A stretch of 64,000 bases of DNA from Rhodospirillaceae bacterium (GCA_002713365.1 PASR01000004.1:1-64000), one strand, 5' to 3'. Shown: positions 38,195-47,791, counted from the stretch's first letter. Numbers and translations are program-made. The notes: generated from the letters alone by a model not told the origin.

Positions 38195-38404
38195 GTGGTT
38201 TTTTTCCACCTGAATAAAACTGCTCTCACTTGATTGCAAAAAAAGACTAGAATGGGCAGAATATTCATTAAACCTAGACTTTCGGAATACCATGTATTCA
38301 ATATATTTCTGCTTACTCCAAATTCTTATTGAAAGACGAAATACTGATTTGATAAAATACAAATAAGAAACACAACAGCCTTACATTCATAGGAGAGAAA
38401 TAAA

Positions 38405-38929
38405 ATGGAAAGACAATTTAGACGCGTAGTAACAGGCCATAATTCGGAAGGTAAATCCATAATTTTAATGGATGGGGCGCCTCCACAAGTTATAGAACCA
38501 CTGCCGCAGCTTTTTCTTCACGAAATTTGGGAAACTTCTGCTCCTGCAGATAATACCGGACATTCGGACACGGCAATACGAGACACAAGAATTGAGCCTC
38601 ATGATCCGGCTGGAACAATATTCCGTTATGTTGAGTTTCCTCCTGATGAGGTTATTCAAGATGCTGACGACGCTGACGCTTTTGCTCAAATGGGAAGCAG
38701 TGATGCACACGATTCTGACTCAGAACAGGCGGGAATGCATGAAACTCAGACTACAGATTATGCAATTGTTTTAGAGGGAGAGATGTGGGCTGTGATGGAA
38801 GAAGGTGAAACGAAACTCTCTGCCAATGATGTTTTAATACAGAGAGGCACCAATCACGCCTGGTCTAACCGTTCAGGTAAACCAGCTTTAATGCTTTTCG
38901 TTCTGATTGGAGCTAATAAAAGAACTTAA
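38405..38929 (+). CDS. cupin domain protein
   Basis: Protein of 174 residues with a C-terminal cupin barrel: DYAIVLEGEMWAVMEEGE (residues about 118-135) and DVLIQRGTNHAWSNRSGKP with the second-motif histidine. The first half begins RQFRRVVTGHNSEGKSI, and is followed by an aspartate-rich insertion at about residues 82-102 (DADDADAF..DAHDSDSE). The barrel opening lacks the usual HxH, so metal binding is uncertain. A GGAGAG ribosome-binding site is clear. Relatives are often found near aromatic or hydroxy-acid catabolism, but no function can be assigned. Confidence 0.82.
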   Translation: MERQFRRVVTGHNSEGKSIILMDGAPPQVIEPLPQLFLHEIWETSAPADNTGHSDTAIRDTRIEPHDPAGTIFRYVEFPPDEVIQDADDADAFAQMGSSDAHDSDSEQAGMHETQTTDYAIVLEGEMWAVMEEGETKLSANDVLIQRGTNHAWSNRSGKPALMLFVLIGANKRT

Positions 38930-39011
38930 AAAGCCAGCCAACCCAAATTATGGGATGACTGACTTTAATAAAATACGGTAAGTTGGTTAAGAAGCTATTC
39001 TTTATGTTAAT

Positions 39012-39797
39012 TTATTGACTAGCTTCTGAATCCATTCGCTTTTGCATTTCCTCCACAGGAATTGGTTGGTTTTTAAATCGACCATGTTTTGCGTAATAAG
39101 CGTCTACTTTGATATGTTTAGAGACCGTAAGCGGGGCTGCCTTGAAAAAATCGTATAAAGCTACAAACCCGCCGGTCCACATAGTTCGGATCATATGAGG
39201 CATAGCACGAGAAGCCCGTAATTCTGCAGTGGGCGCATTTTCTACTTTATGCAAGTTTTCTCGGTCTTCAAGAGCTTTAGTAATTAAGTGAGGAGCCGCC
39301 CAATTGCATCGATAATGGATTGTTCCATCGGGACGGATTATATATACGACGTTGGGCATCGCTCCGTAAGCACGATGGAAATCACCTTCTAAGTTATCAA
39401 CTAAAATTTGTCGAAACTCTCCGTATCGGGGAGCAATTTTACGTGCCGCCTTCAATTTATCATCCATCGATTTATGAGGTCCCAGTCTTTCGCCAGGGTG
39501 GGCCTCTCTAACATAAACAGTTATAAATTCAACATCGGGGAACCCTGATACAACGTCCTTCATAGTTTTGATGTTCTTCGTATACATTGAACAAGTTGAA
39601 GACGCGGTCTCAATAACCAACCATTTTCCAGTAAAATCAGATATCTTAACCTCCTTACCGCTATCTAAGTCGGTTAATGCAAAATCTTTAAATTGTTCTC
39701 CTGCTGCCGGCCCTATAAACATGTCAAAGTTATAATCGACGACCCGAAAACGAGAGTTATTATAAACCATGGGTTGTGTTTGTTCTGTCATTTTCAA
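39012..39797 (-). CDS. deiodinase-like thioredoxin-fold protein (redoxin family)
   Basis: Thioredoxin-fold protein of 261 residues. The strand after GKWLVIETASSTCSMYTKNI carries a single active-site cysteine (C69) where iodothyronine deiodinases have selenocysteine. The downstream block FITVYVREAHPGE is close to the deiodinase family signature (VYIxEAHPxDG), so PF00837-type assignment is favoured over peroxiredoxin. A C-terminal extension of about 75 residues is not part of the fold. Bacterial members have no known substrate; reductive dehalogenation or thiol redox control are both possible. Convergent with the cupin gene. Confidence 0.75.
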   Translation of the reverse strand: MKMTEQTQPMVYNNSRFRVVDYNFDMFIGPAAGEQFKDFALTDLDSGKEVKISDFTGKWLVIETASSTCSMYTKNIKTMKDVVSGFPDVEFITVYVREAHPGERLGPHKSMDDKLKAARKIAPRYGEFRQILVDNLEGDFHRAYGAMPNVVYIIRPDGTIHYRCNWAAPHLITKALEDRENLHKVENAPTAELRASRAMPHMIRTMWTGGFVALYDFFKAAPLTVSKHIKVDAYYAKHGRFKNQPIPVEEMQKRMDSEASQ

Positions 39798-39975
39798 CTC
39801 CCTTGAGTAATATTTATATTAATTTCCAATTAATTTGGATTTAGCCAAAATCAAATTTTGCAGCAATAAAGGTTACTTCATAATTTTTATATATGTTAAT
39901 AACTCAATAAAGTATCAGTTATACTTCTATGGGTCTAGATTTCTAACTAATTTCTTCTAGGTGTATTTCATCGAA

Positions 39976-41715
39976 TTATTCTAAGTTAAATTGTATATTG
40001 GTCAGTCTTGAATACAACCCTTCTCTTGATATTAGATCTGCATGTGTTCCTTTTTCAATAATTTTTCCCTCATCAATAACATATATCATATCAGCGTTAG
40101 TAACGGTTGTTAATCGGTGTGCTATAACTATCGTAGTTCGGTTTTTTGTTAGCTTGATTAAGGCTTGGTGCACTTGTTTTTCTGATTGGGAATCTAGTGA
40201 ACTCGTTGCTTCGTCAAACAAAAGAATCGGAGCGTTTTTAAGGAAGGCGCGAGCAATGGCAATGCGCTGTCTTTCCCCACCAGATAATTTAGCGCCCTTT
40301 TCTCCTAGTAGAGTCTTATATCCATTTGGTAATAATTGAATAAATTCATGAGCTGTTGCATCCATTGCTGCAGATTTAATTTCGTTACTACCTGCTTTAG
40401 GGTCGCCGAATCCAATATTAGCTTCCACAGAAGCGTTGAATAATGTTATATCTTGGCCAACAAAAGCTATATTATCCCTTAAACTAGCAAGTTTTAAGTC
40501 ACGAATATCTTTTCCATCAATTTTTATTTCACCTTTTTCAGGATCATAGAAGCGCAGAATTAGATTAAAGACTGTAGACTTTCCTGCTCCACTTGGTCCA
40601 ACTAATGCAATTTTTTTTCCGGCGGGAATATCTATTGATAAATTTTTTAGAGAAGGTTTATTGACATCGTATGAAAAAGTAATATCGGAGAGTTGTAGAT
40701 GTCCTGATACATTTTGCAGTTCTTGCGCTTTCGGTTTTTCTGTAATCTTAGGCTTGGTGTCGAGAAGGTCAAATGTTCGGTTTAATGCTGCAAGACCTTC
40801 CTGCAGGCTAGCATTAAGGTTACCTAGACTTCTAACGGGTTGTAGTATCATAATAACTGCAGATATAAACCCTACGAATTCCCCTAATGTTCCAGCACCT
40901 GTTATTATACGGTAGCCGCCATATGTAAGTACTAAAGCAATTGCTATACCACCTAATATTTCTAAAATTGGTTGGGTGCGCGCACGTCCCTTTACTGTTT
41001 TCATGATCAATCTATAAACTTCGTCAAATAGCCAGTCTGTGCGTTTACTTTCAGCGTCTTCTAGACCATAGGATTTAATAAGTCGTATTCCACCGAAAGA
41101 CTGGCTCAAGGTAGCAGTTAAAGAACCCATTCCGGTTTGCACATTGGCTGAAGCCCTTCGTAACCTTCTACCAATTCGTATAATTGGTCGACCTGCAAAA
41201 GGAAAAATCACAATAACAATTAATGTTAGCATCCAGTCCATGTAAAACATCATGCCTAGTAAAGCGACCGCAGTGAGAAATTCCCTACACATGGTTGTTA
41301 GCGTTCGTGATAGCGCGTCCCGCATAAGATTTACATCATTAGTAAATCGTGAAATTAGAGATCCGCTAGATAGGCTTTGCATCATCGCAATATCTGAGTT
41401 CATTAGGCGTGCAAACATAGCTTTTTGTAGTTCTGCTATTACCCTTAACGTCACTGACTGATTCATTACGCTTTGCCCATATGAAGCAATACCGCGTATA
41501 AATGTTATTAATATAATTGAAGCTGGCAGTAATGTTAGAGTTTTAGGGTCGGCTCTGGAGAGCATATCGATAGATAATTCAATTAGTTTGGGGTATGCCG
41601 CTGAAGTTGCAGCCACTACAATCATTAATAAAACTGTGCAGACGATATGTGGTAGATGTTGGCGCAACCAATCATACCATAACCGATTCAGAAGATAGTT
41701 GGTTGATTCACTCAC
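39976..41715 (-). CDS. ABC transporter, fused permease/ATPase (MsbA-like exporter)
   Basis: Half-transporter of 579 residues working as a homodimer. Six transmembrane helices occupy about residues 20-300. The ATPase domain has Walker A GPSGAGKST, Q-loop FVGQDITLF, signature LSGGERQRIAIARA, Walker B ILLFDEATSSLD and the switch histidine in VIAHRLTTV. It resembles the lipid A flippase MsbA and related multidrug exporters, and could be the msbA of this organism, but no LPS genes are adjacent. The methyltransferase gene is divergent from it. Confidence 0.9.
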   Translation of the reverse strand: MSESTNYLLNRLWYDWLRQHLPHIVCTVLLMIVVAATSAAYPKLIELSIDMLSRADPKTLTLLPASIILITFIRGIASYGQSVMNQSVTLRVIAELQKAMFARLMNSDIAMMQSLSSGSLISRFTNDVNLMRDALSRTLTTMCREFLTAVALLGMMFYMDWMLTLIVIVIFPFAGRPIIRIGRRLRRASANVQTGMGSLTATLSQSFGGIRLIKSYGLEDAESKRTDWLFDEVYRLIMKTVKGRARTQPILEILGGIAIALVLTYGGYRIITGAGTLGEFVGFISAVIMILQPVRSLGNLNASLQEGLAALNRTFDLLDTKPKITEKPKAQELQNVSGHLQLSDITFSYDVNKPSLKNLSIDIPAGKKIALVGPSGAGKSTVFNLILRFYDPEKGEIKIDGKDIRDLKLASLRDNIAFVGQDITLFNASVEANIGFGDPKAGSNEIKSAAMDATAHEFIQLLPNGYKTLLGEKGAKLSGGERQRIAIARAFLKNAPILLFDEATSSLDSQSEKQVHQALIKLTKNRTTIVIAHRLTTVTNADMIYVIDEGKIIEKGTHADLISREGLYSRLTNIQFNLE

Positions 41716-41811
41716 GCTAGCCTTACCTTTAACAAGTTTTACCTCTTGTCTAGCCTTTTATGTTGGCTGATGTTAGTTGAATACAAAACACTTATCTAGA
41801 AAGAAACGAAT

Positions 41812-42663
41812 ATGAAGACTTCCCAAGAAGCTTCGAGTTTTAATAGTTTACTAAGAAAATGTCCAAGATGTGGCGCTGATAACTCATCCATTACGCCCCT
41901 TGTCTATTCTTGGCATGAATGGACTCTTAAGTCCTGTATTATTTGTAAGTTTGTGTATTTAGAAAACCCGCCAGGTTATGAAGCCTTGGTGGCGGAGTAT
42001 GCATGGGAACGTAATCATGGAGATCGCAGTGTAAGAATGAGAAAAGAGTATCCGTTTACGTATAACTTTTCTAGATTATGGAAAAAGATTCGCCGGTTTT
42101 TAATTCGCAAACCAAACAAGTTGGCTAATAGGGTTTCAAAGTTCTTTCTTCCTGGGGTTGTGGTCGATATTGGATGCGGAACTGGTGATTATCTTGCAAA
42201 ACTTCCTAATACTTATCAACCGCTTGGTATAGAAATATCTGAAGAATTGGCTCGACTGGCTACCGAACGTCTTTCTGATAGAAAAGGAAAAGTATTAGCA
42301 ATGTCAGCAATTGAAGGACTTTCTAGTGTCCCAGAAGGTACTGTAAGTGGGATAATAATGCGATCTTTTCTTGAACATGAGCAGCAACCTGTAGACTTAC
42401 TATCTTTCGCATGGAAGGCATTACGACCAGGCGGTTCTGCAATCATTAAGGTCCCTAATTATGATAGTATAAATCGCAAAGTAATGGGTAACCGTTGGTG
42501 CGGATTTCGATTTCCTGGACACGTAAATTATTTTACACCTGAAAGTCTTCAGGAGATGGTTGAATCAGTTGGCTTTAGTATCAAAAGTTTTGGTGTATTT
42601 GATCGTTTTTATTTAAGTGACAACATGTGGATGGTTGCTAACAAACCTAGACTAGACTCATAG
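41812..42663 (+). CDS. class I SAM methyltransferase with N-terminal zinc ribbon
   Basis: Protein of 283 residues. CPRCGADN and CIICKFVYL at the N terminus form a CxxC..CxxC zinc-ribbon-like unit. The methyltransferase domain follows from about residue 100 with SAM motif I VVDIGCGTGDYLAKLP, then GIEISEEL, and SAIEGLSSVPEGTVSGIIMRSFLEH. This arrangement matches Methyltransf_11/23 proteins, often acting on surface sugars or small molecules. Divergent from the ABC exporter, 96 bases apart, which leaves a surface-glycan role open. Confidence 0.85.
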   Translation: MKTSQEASSFNSLLRKCPRCGADNSSITPLVYSWHEWTLKSCIICKFVYLENPPGYEALVAEYAWERNHGDRSVRMRKEYPFTYNFSRLWKKIRRFLIRKPNKLANRVSKFFLPGVVVDIGCGTGDYLAKLPNTYQPLGIEISEELARLATERLSDRKGKVLAMSAIEGLSSVPEGTVSGIIMRSFLEHEQQPVDLLSFAWKALRPGGSAIIKVPNYDSINRKVMGNRWCGFRFPGHVNYFTPESLQEMVESVGFSIKSFGVFDRFYLSDNMWMVANKPRLDS

Positions 42664-42713
42664 TAATATTCTATAAAAGTTATAGTTTTTTAAAGGTTTA
42701 ATCAGCTAAGCAG

Positions 42714-43574
42714 TTATTTACTACTTGGGCCAAGAATATCTAGATCTGGACGCGAACCCCAGGCACAGAATGCTGCATCATTGATTGGGAATTGTCGAGG
42801 TTTCCAGGTTTCGTCTACCATACGCACGCCGCACGAATATTCGTAAATCATATTATCTGGCCCGTAGTAATAAACAAACCTGGCACCAGAAAGAGAATGA
42901 CGACCAGGTCCAGCCTGAATTCTTACCTGTCTATCCATTAAAAAATAATTTGATTTCATTATATCATCAGTTTCTGCAACTTGAAAATTAATGTGTTGTA
43001 TTCCTGGTCGATCAGAAGGGAACAGTGCAAATCGATGATGAACTTGGTCGAAAGTCATTAAAGCTGACCAGCCAATCCAATCACTAGTTTTAAAATTAAA
43101 TTCATTTGACCAGAATTTTTCGGCTTCCCTAGGGTTAGTAACTCTAAGGCCAATATGGCTATACTCAGTTATACCGGCGTCTCTTGATGGAAAGTAACGT
43201 TTGCCTGACGCAAAAGGTCGCACAGTAAGATCAATTGAATTTCCGCTATTATCCTTAAAATTTATATAGCCCATGCACCTTCTTGCAGCAGCTTCCGCAT
43301 CACTGCCACGATGTACAGTTAAACCTTGTTCTTTTAAAGTACTCTCGGCAGCATCTAGCTCATCAAAAGTTTCGATCGAAAGACCTACAGTATGATCATT
43401 GGGGTCGCCCTGAAAGTAAACTATATTGTGGTCTCGGTCGTCACCTCTCATATAGGCAAAACCGTCTTTTATATCCACTAATTCAAGACCAATAATATCT
43501 TTTGCAAATTTTACCGTCTCTTCAAGGTTAGCTGTACCTAACCTGCAATACCGGAAACCTGTTACATTGATCAT
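42714..43574 (-). CDS. VOC family protein, extradiol (catechol 2,3-) dioxygenase-like
   Basis: Protein of 286 residues with two vicinal-oxygen-chelate modules. The N-terminal module has FRYCRLGTANLEETVKFAKDIIGLELVD; the C-terminal catalytic module shows HIGLRVTNPREAEKFW (first metal His), HRFALFPSDRPGIQHINFQV (second His) and the metal Glu in MIYEYSCG. The layout is that of 2,3-dihydroxybiphenyl 1,2-dioxygenase, which cleaves catechols next to the hydroxyl groups. The ATG at 43574 has GGAGG upstream and is preferred to a TTG at 43592. Ring-cleavage is likely, but VOC proteins are versatile. Confidence 0.82.
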   Translation of the reverse strand: MINVTGFRYCRLGTANLEETVKFAKDIIGLELVDIKDGFAYMRGDDRDHNIVYFQGDPNDHTVGLSIETFDELDAAESTLKEQGLTVHRGSDAEAAARRCMGYINFKDNSGNSIDLTVRPFASGKRYFPSRDAGITEYSHIGLRVTNPREAEKFWSNEFNFKTSDWIGWSALMTFDQVHHRFALFPSDRPGIQHINFQVAETDDIMKSNYFLMDRQVRIQAGPGRHSLSGARFVYYYGPDNMIYEYSCGVRMVDETWKPRQFPINDAAFCAWGSRPDLDILGPSSK

Positions 43575-43662
43575 GAAACCCTCCAAGGCCAAATGAAATT
43601 CAAAAATGTTTATATCACTAAATCATGCATTATTCGTTTTTATATGGTAACCTTAAATTGTC

Positions 43663-44592
43663 TTAATCTCTAGCGCTATCATAATATGTCAGGTCTATAT
43701 AAAGCTCTGGGTTGTTTAACTCTTTCTTAGGTTCGCCAAACTTACTACGTAAATCTAAGATGGTTTTTACCCCCTCCATGTTTATTTTTTCACTTTCAGC
43801 TATGCCTTGAATGGGATCTAGCATAATTTGCATAGCAGCTTCAGCCGCCTTTATATCCATACCAGGTATTTTATTTAGAAGTATTTTTGTAGCACTATCA
43901 GAATTTTCTTGGTTAGAAATCCACTCTATTGCTTGTAACTCTGCTTTGATAAACCCTCTGAGGGCTTCGGGGTTTTCTTTTGCCCAGCCTCTGCATGCTG
44001 CCATCACTCCTATTTGACAAGTTGGTAGAGCAGATTGGCTGTTATCAATGATTTTTAGTCCTGCAGCTTCTGCAAATTCCGTAAATGGAGGATTTAGTAG
44101 GGCTCCCGAGTGCTCTCCTGAAATTAGTGAATCAAGGCGGGCTTTAGTTGCTCCCACCGGAATAAGTTCATAGGAATCATGGTCAATACCATTTATTTCG
44201 AGCATTTCTCTAAGCATAAATGCGAAACCGGTAGAAAGTGCATCTACGGCCAGCGATGTATTTTTGAGGTCCTCATATTTATTTATATGTGATTGCACGA
44301 CTAGTCCTAAGTTGACTTGAGAGGCTCCCATGAAGCCAAACAAATCAGGTGCCCTCGATAGTTTAGCTACACCTTGACCTTCTTGGTATGCAACAACATT
44401 ATCAATTGCTGTACCAGCAACTTCAAAGTTTCCATCTATTAAATTGGTAATTTGAAATACTGAGTTTGGAGTAGCCGTTATGTCTACTTTTACTTTTTGT
44501 TCTTCAAAAAAACCGAGTTCCATAGCCACATAATGAGGTAAAAGCCCTGTGCTAGGAAATTCGATAACGCGAATATTTGTTATGTCGGACAT
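43663..44592 (-). CDS. NMT1/THI5-like (SsuA/TauA) substrate-binding protein without a signal peptide
   Basis: Protein of 309 residues with the periplasmic-binding fold of the NitT/TauT or THI5 group: FPSTGLLPHYVAMELGFFEEQKVKVDI at the N terminus, GTAIDNVVAYQEG and TLAVDALSTGFAFMLREML-like blocks. Family members that feed ABC importers carry an N-terminal signal; this one begins MSDITNIRVIEFP with no hydrophobic leader, and no permease or ATPase gene is nearby. It may be cytosolic and bind or convert a small aromatic or pyrimidine-like molecule, as yeast Thi5 does. No nearer assignment is possible. Confidence 0.72.
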   Translation of the reverse strand: MSDITNIRVIEFPSTGLLPHYVAMELGFFEEQKVKVDITATPNSVFQITNLIDGNFEVAGTAIDNVVAYQEGQGVAKLSRAPDLFGFMGASQVNLGLVVQSHINKYEDLKNTSLAVDALSTGFAFMLREMLEINGIDHDSYELIPVGATKARLDSLISGEHSGALLNPPFTEFAEAAGLKIIDNSQSALPTCQIGVMAACRGWAKENPEALRGFIKAELQAIEWISNQENSDSATKILLNKIPGMDIKAAEAAMQIMLDPIQGIAESEKINMEGVKTILDLRSKFGEPKKELNNPELYIDLTYYDSARD

Positions 44593-44810
44593 ATATTTTC
44601 CCTATAATTAAATTTTCTTTAATAGTGCTTTCTTGGTTTTAGAGATTAGCAAGTATAACTCATTAAGGTTAGTATGCGTAATTTTTATTAGTTTATCTAA
44701 TAAACAAAAGGGTAATTCTAGTATAAAATTTATATACTATAGTCTAAAACATTATGAACGAATTCTTATCTAGTCTAAATCATTTATTTATATAAATGCG
44801 AGAATACACA

Positions 44811-45857
44811 ATGAAATTTGGTATGCAGTTTTTTCCCTGTGTGGGACCTGAAACAAAATCAGCGGAACAATACTTTAATGAATGTTTGTCATTGGTCGGG
44901 GACGCTGACGACCTGGGGTATGATCATGTTCGTATAGTTGAGCATTATTTTCATTCGTATGGGGGCTATAGCCCCAATCCAATGTTATTTTTAGCTGCAG
45001 CAGCTCAGAGGACTAGAAAAGCTCGGTTGGTTACCGGAGCCATATTACCAGTTTTTAATAACCCCCTAAAACTGGCTGGCGAAATTGGAATGTTAGATGC
45101 AATATCATCTGGTAGGCTTGATGTAGGTTTTGCTCGGGCCTTTATGCCCCACGAGTTCGCGCGTTTTGGAATTTCCATGGACGAGAGTAAGGGGCGTTTT
45201 ACTGAAGGAATAGAACAAATACGGGGGCTATTGGAGGAAGAAAAATTTTCCTCCAAAGGTGAATTTCACGAATTTCCCCCGACGACATCTTATCCCAGAC
45301 CCACTCAAAGGCCGCGTCCCCCCTTTTATATTGCAGCGTTTGCCACGCCCCAATCATTTGAGGAAGCGGGAAAATCTGGCCATGCCATTATGGCAATTCC
45401 ATTATCAGGCGGAAAAATGTCAGAACTAATTGGTCTCTACCGAGATGCTTGGAAGTCAGCGGGCCACCAAGGGAATGGGAAAGTTATGCTAGCCTTTCAT
45501 ATGTTCTGTTGGCCTAATGAAACAGAGGCGATAGATCACAGTCGATCAAGAATTAATAATTATCTTAATACTTTAGTTAAGGCTGGTTCAGATTGGTTGG
45601 AGGAAGAGTCTTCTGATTATCCTGGTTATCGAAAACTTATTATGGATTTAGCTGAGGAGACATTTGAAACCCAGTTAGAAAAAGGTGCAGCTTGGGTTGG
45701 CACTCCCAGTCAAATTTATGAACAGATTACAAGTTACAGGGATCAGGTGGGGGACTTTGATATTGCCTCGTTACAGGTAAATTTTTATGACATGCCTTTG
45801 GGTTTAGCAAAAAAGTCAATTGACCTATTTTCCAAAAAAGTCATGCCTAAATTATAG
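44811..45857 (+). CDS. LLM-class flavin-dependent oxidoreductase
   Basis: Luciferase-like monooxygenase of 348 residues. MKFGMQFFPCVG opens the barrel, and DADDLGYDHVRIVEHYFHSYGGYSPNPMLF, GAILPVFNNPLKLAGEIGMLDAISSGRLDVGFARAF and PRPPFYIAAFATPQSFEEAGKSG follow in the standard order. The ATG at 44811 has GAGAA 7 bases before it and is preferred to one at 44796. It is not closely similar to the LLM protein at 13.8 kb. Substrate unknown. Confidence 0.87.
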   Translation: MKFGMQFFPCVGPETKSAEQYFNECLSLVGDADDLGYDHVRIVEHYFHSYGGYSPNPMLFLAAAAQRTRKARLVTGAILPVFNNPLKLAGEIGMLDAISSGRLDVGFARAFMPHEFARFGISMDESKGRFTEGIEQIRGLLEEEKFSSKGEFHEFPPTTSYPRPTQRPRPPFYIAAFATPQSFEEAGKSGHAIMAIPLSGGKMSELIGLYRDAWKSAGHQGNGKVMLAFHMFCWPNETEAIDHSRSRINNYLNTLVKAGSDWLEEESSDYPGYRKLIMDLAEETFETQLEKGAAWVGTPSQIYEQITSYRDQVGDFDIASLQVNFYDMPLGLAKKSIDLFSKKVMPKL

Positions 45858-45885
45858 ACGTATTTTAATCTTAATTAGACTGAGT

Positions 45886-46368
45886 TTAATGACATGTTTT
45901 ACCGAGGGCTACCAAACGCCAGTAATTATAGGGCAATGGCGTTATGAAGCCTACACTAAGCATTATTGGAATGATCCACCAGGTTAGCATTGCTCCGCCG
46001 GTTATAAAGACGTCTACTAAATTCATGGAAATTTCCATCGATATCATCGAGATCATTGACATACCCAAGGCTGTTTTCAATGCTAGACGAAGGGTCATTT
46101 GCGAGCTGAGTACGATTGTTTCTAATATAATAGAGCTAAGAAGTCCCATGATTATGGCAAGACTCATTATTGCCAAAGTGGACCATGGAGTGCCGGTGAC
46201 CTGAAAATAAGCGATAGTTCCAAGGTCTCCTATAGCGCATCCCATAAGACACCATAAAGTATTATATGATGCCTTTTTCCACTTAGTTGATTGAAACCAG
46301 TCAATTTTAAAATTTTCTACGATTACCGACAATTTTGATCTCTTTTCTTTAAAAGTTTCTATAATCAT
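45886..46368 (-). CDS. DUF4396 membrane protein
   Basis: Protein of 160 residues with about four hydrophobic segments. NTLWCLMGCAIGDLGTI (two cysteines in the first helix), ETIVLSSQMTLRLALKTALGMSMISMISMEISMN and the C-terminal PLPYNYWRLVALGKTCH match DUF4396 (PF14342). The conserved Cys and the terminal Cys-His suggest metal handling, but this is inference. The ATG is 19 bases after the upstream acyl-CoA synthetase stop, same strand, so it ends that transcript. Confidence 0.78.
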   Translation of the reverse strand: MIIETFKEKRSKLSVIVENFKIDWFQSTKWKKASYNTLWCLMGCAIGDLGTIAYFQVTGTPWSTLAIMSLAIIMGLLSSIILETIVLSSQMTLRLALKTALGMSMISMISMEISMNLVDVFITGGAMLTWWIIPIMLSVGFITPLPYNYWRLVALGKTCH

Positions 46369-46387
46369 AATTTCTAGATGTATAGAA

Positions 46388-47791
46388 TTATATGTTTTTT
46401 TCTAGGTCTCTTTTTAGTGGAGGATATTGAGCAAGAATGCCAGCAGACTCTGCCATATCTTCAGAATTATCAAACATAGCAACTCCAGAATTCTCCATAT
46501 TTTGAAACCACTTATTTTTATTTTCTAACGTACCCATCATACTATGAAATATAGAGAAAGAGGATTTTTTGGCTAAGCGTGCCATTACTTTTATGATAGG
46601 GTCCGCGTCTACCATAAACGGAACCACATGTATCATTAAAACAGCATCATAATTATTTTGACAATATTTTAAAGCCGAATTAAATGTTGCTTCGAAACGA
46701 TCCTCGCGCGCGTCAGCGAGCATATCAATAGGGTTTGCAATGGCCGCTTCCAGAGGCAGGATTTTTTTTAGGTCAACCGAATAATTTTCAGGTAAGGGCG
46801 GCATCTCAAGCTTACTGTCGATTAAACGATCCGTAGTTATTACCCCGGGCCCTCCTGAATTAGATATTAGAAGTATTCTTTTACCGATGCCTTGGGGAAA
46901 AAACCCAAACCCTTTGGCCGCTAATAGCAAGTGACGCAGACTTTTGACACGTATTACGCCGCAGTCTTTCAAAAAAGAAGAAGCTTGATTATCAGTCATT
47001 GATGACCCGCCAGTATGATTAATTACAGCATTACTTCCTTCTGTTGTTCTTCCGCCAATAAGTGCAACAAGAGGCTTTTTTCTGGCGACTTTTCTAGCGA
47101 TGAATGAAAATTTTTCGATATCATTAATAGATTCCACATAAAGAAGAATACAATTACATTCTTCATGTTCTCCGAGGTATTCTAAATAATCTGTAATTTC
47201 AAGGTGGACAGCATTTCCTACTGATATCACTGTACTTATAGGAAGGTTATTTTTGTTTCCAGTAGCGATTATTTCTTCAGATATAGCGCCGGACTGAGAG
47301 ATTAATGCTATTTTTCCACCAAGAGGTAAATCTCGAAGAAAAGTTGCGGCAAAAGGTAATTTGTTATTTAGATGAATACAGCCTGCGGAGTTGGGGCCGA
47401 AAACAGTGATACCTGCAGAGTTTGTTTTTCGTAATAGTTCTTTTTCTCTTATCTGTCCTTCGGTTCCCGCTTCACTAAAACCCCCGGGTAGTATCATTAA
47501 ATTTTTATGACCGCTGGATATAGCTTCGTCAACTATTTGAAGAATTAAGTCAGGTCGTACTACTATAACAACAAGTTCAACGGGTTTTTTTATTTCAAGT
47601 AGCGATTTACTGCACGTTATTCCTAGTATCTTTCCCCCACTTGGGTTTACTGGTATTATTTTTCCAGGATACTTTGTTAAAAGTAGATTGCGTAAAACCG
47701 CTCCGCCAGAGCTTGTTTTACGATCACTAGCGCCAACAATAGCAACACTTTTAGGCTTTAGAAACGGATTGCAGTCTCTCATCTCTATCAT
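46388..47791 (-). CDS. ADP-forming acyl-CoA synthetase, alpha (CoA-binding) half
   Basis: Protein of 467 residues. The CoA-binding Rossmann domain starts PKSVAIVGASD; two succinyl-CoA-ligase-like flavodoxin domains follow, with SQSGAISEEII and the phosphohistidine H259 in NHTGGSS. GFGFFPQG and RILLISNSGGPGVITTDRL are family blocks. Full enzymes of this type have a further ATP-grasp (beta) part, which is not fused here and not found next to it. Activation of an aromatic or aliphatic acid to its CoA thioester would suit the operon. Confidence 0.8.
   Translation of the reverse strand: MIEMRDCNPFLKPKSVAIVGASDRKTSSGGAVLRNLLLTKYPGKIIPVNPSGGKILGITCSKSLLEIKKPVELVVIVVRPDLILQIVDEAISSGHKNLMILPGGFSEAGTEGQIREKELLRKTNSAGITVFGPNSAGCIHLNNKLPFAATFLRDLPLGGKIALISQSGAISEEIIATGNKNNLPISTVISVGNAVHLEITDYLEYLGEHEECNCILLYVESINDIEKFSFIARKVARKKPLVALIGGRTTEGSNAVINHTGGSSMTDNQASSFLKDCGVIRVKSLRHLLLAAKGFGFFPQGIGKRILLISNSGGPGVITTDRLIDSKLEMPPLPENYSVDLKKILPLEAAIANPIDMLADAREDRFEATFNSALKYCQNNYDAVLMIHVVPFMVDADPIIKVMARLAKKSSFSIFHSMMGTLENKNKWFQNMENSGVAMFDNSEDMAESAGILAQYPPLKRDLEKNI

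Noticed and set aside
38150-38362. 70-codon frame on the minus strand between nitrilase and cupin
   Set aside because: It runs through the clear terminator at 38162-38194 and has low-complexity, non-coding composition.
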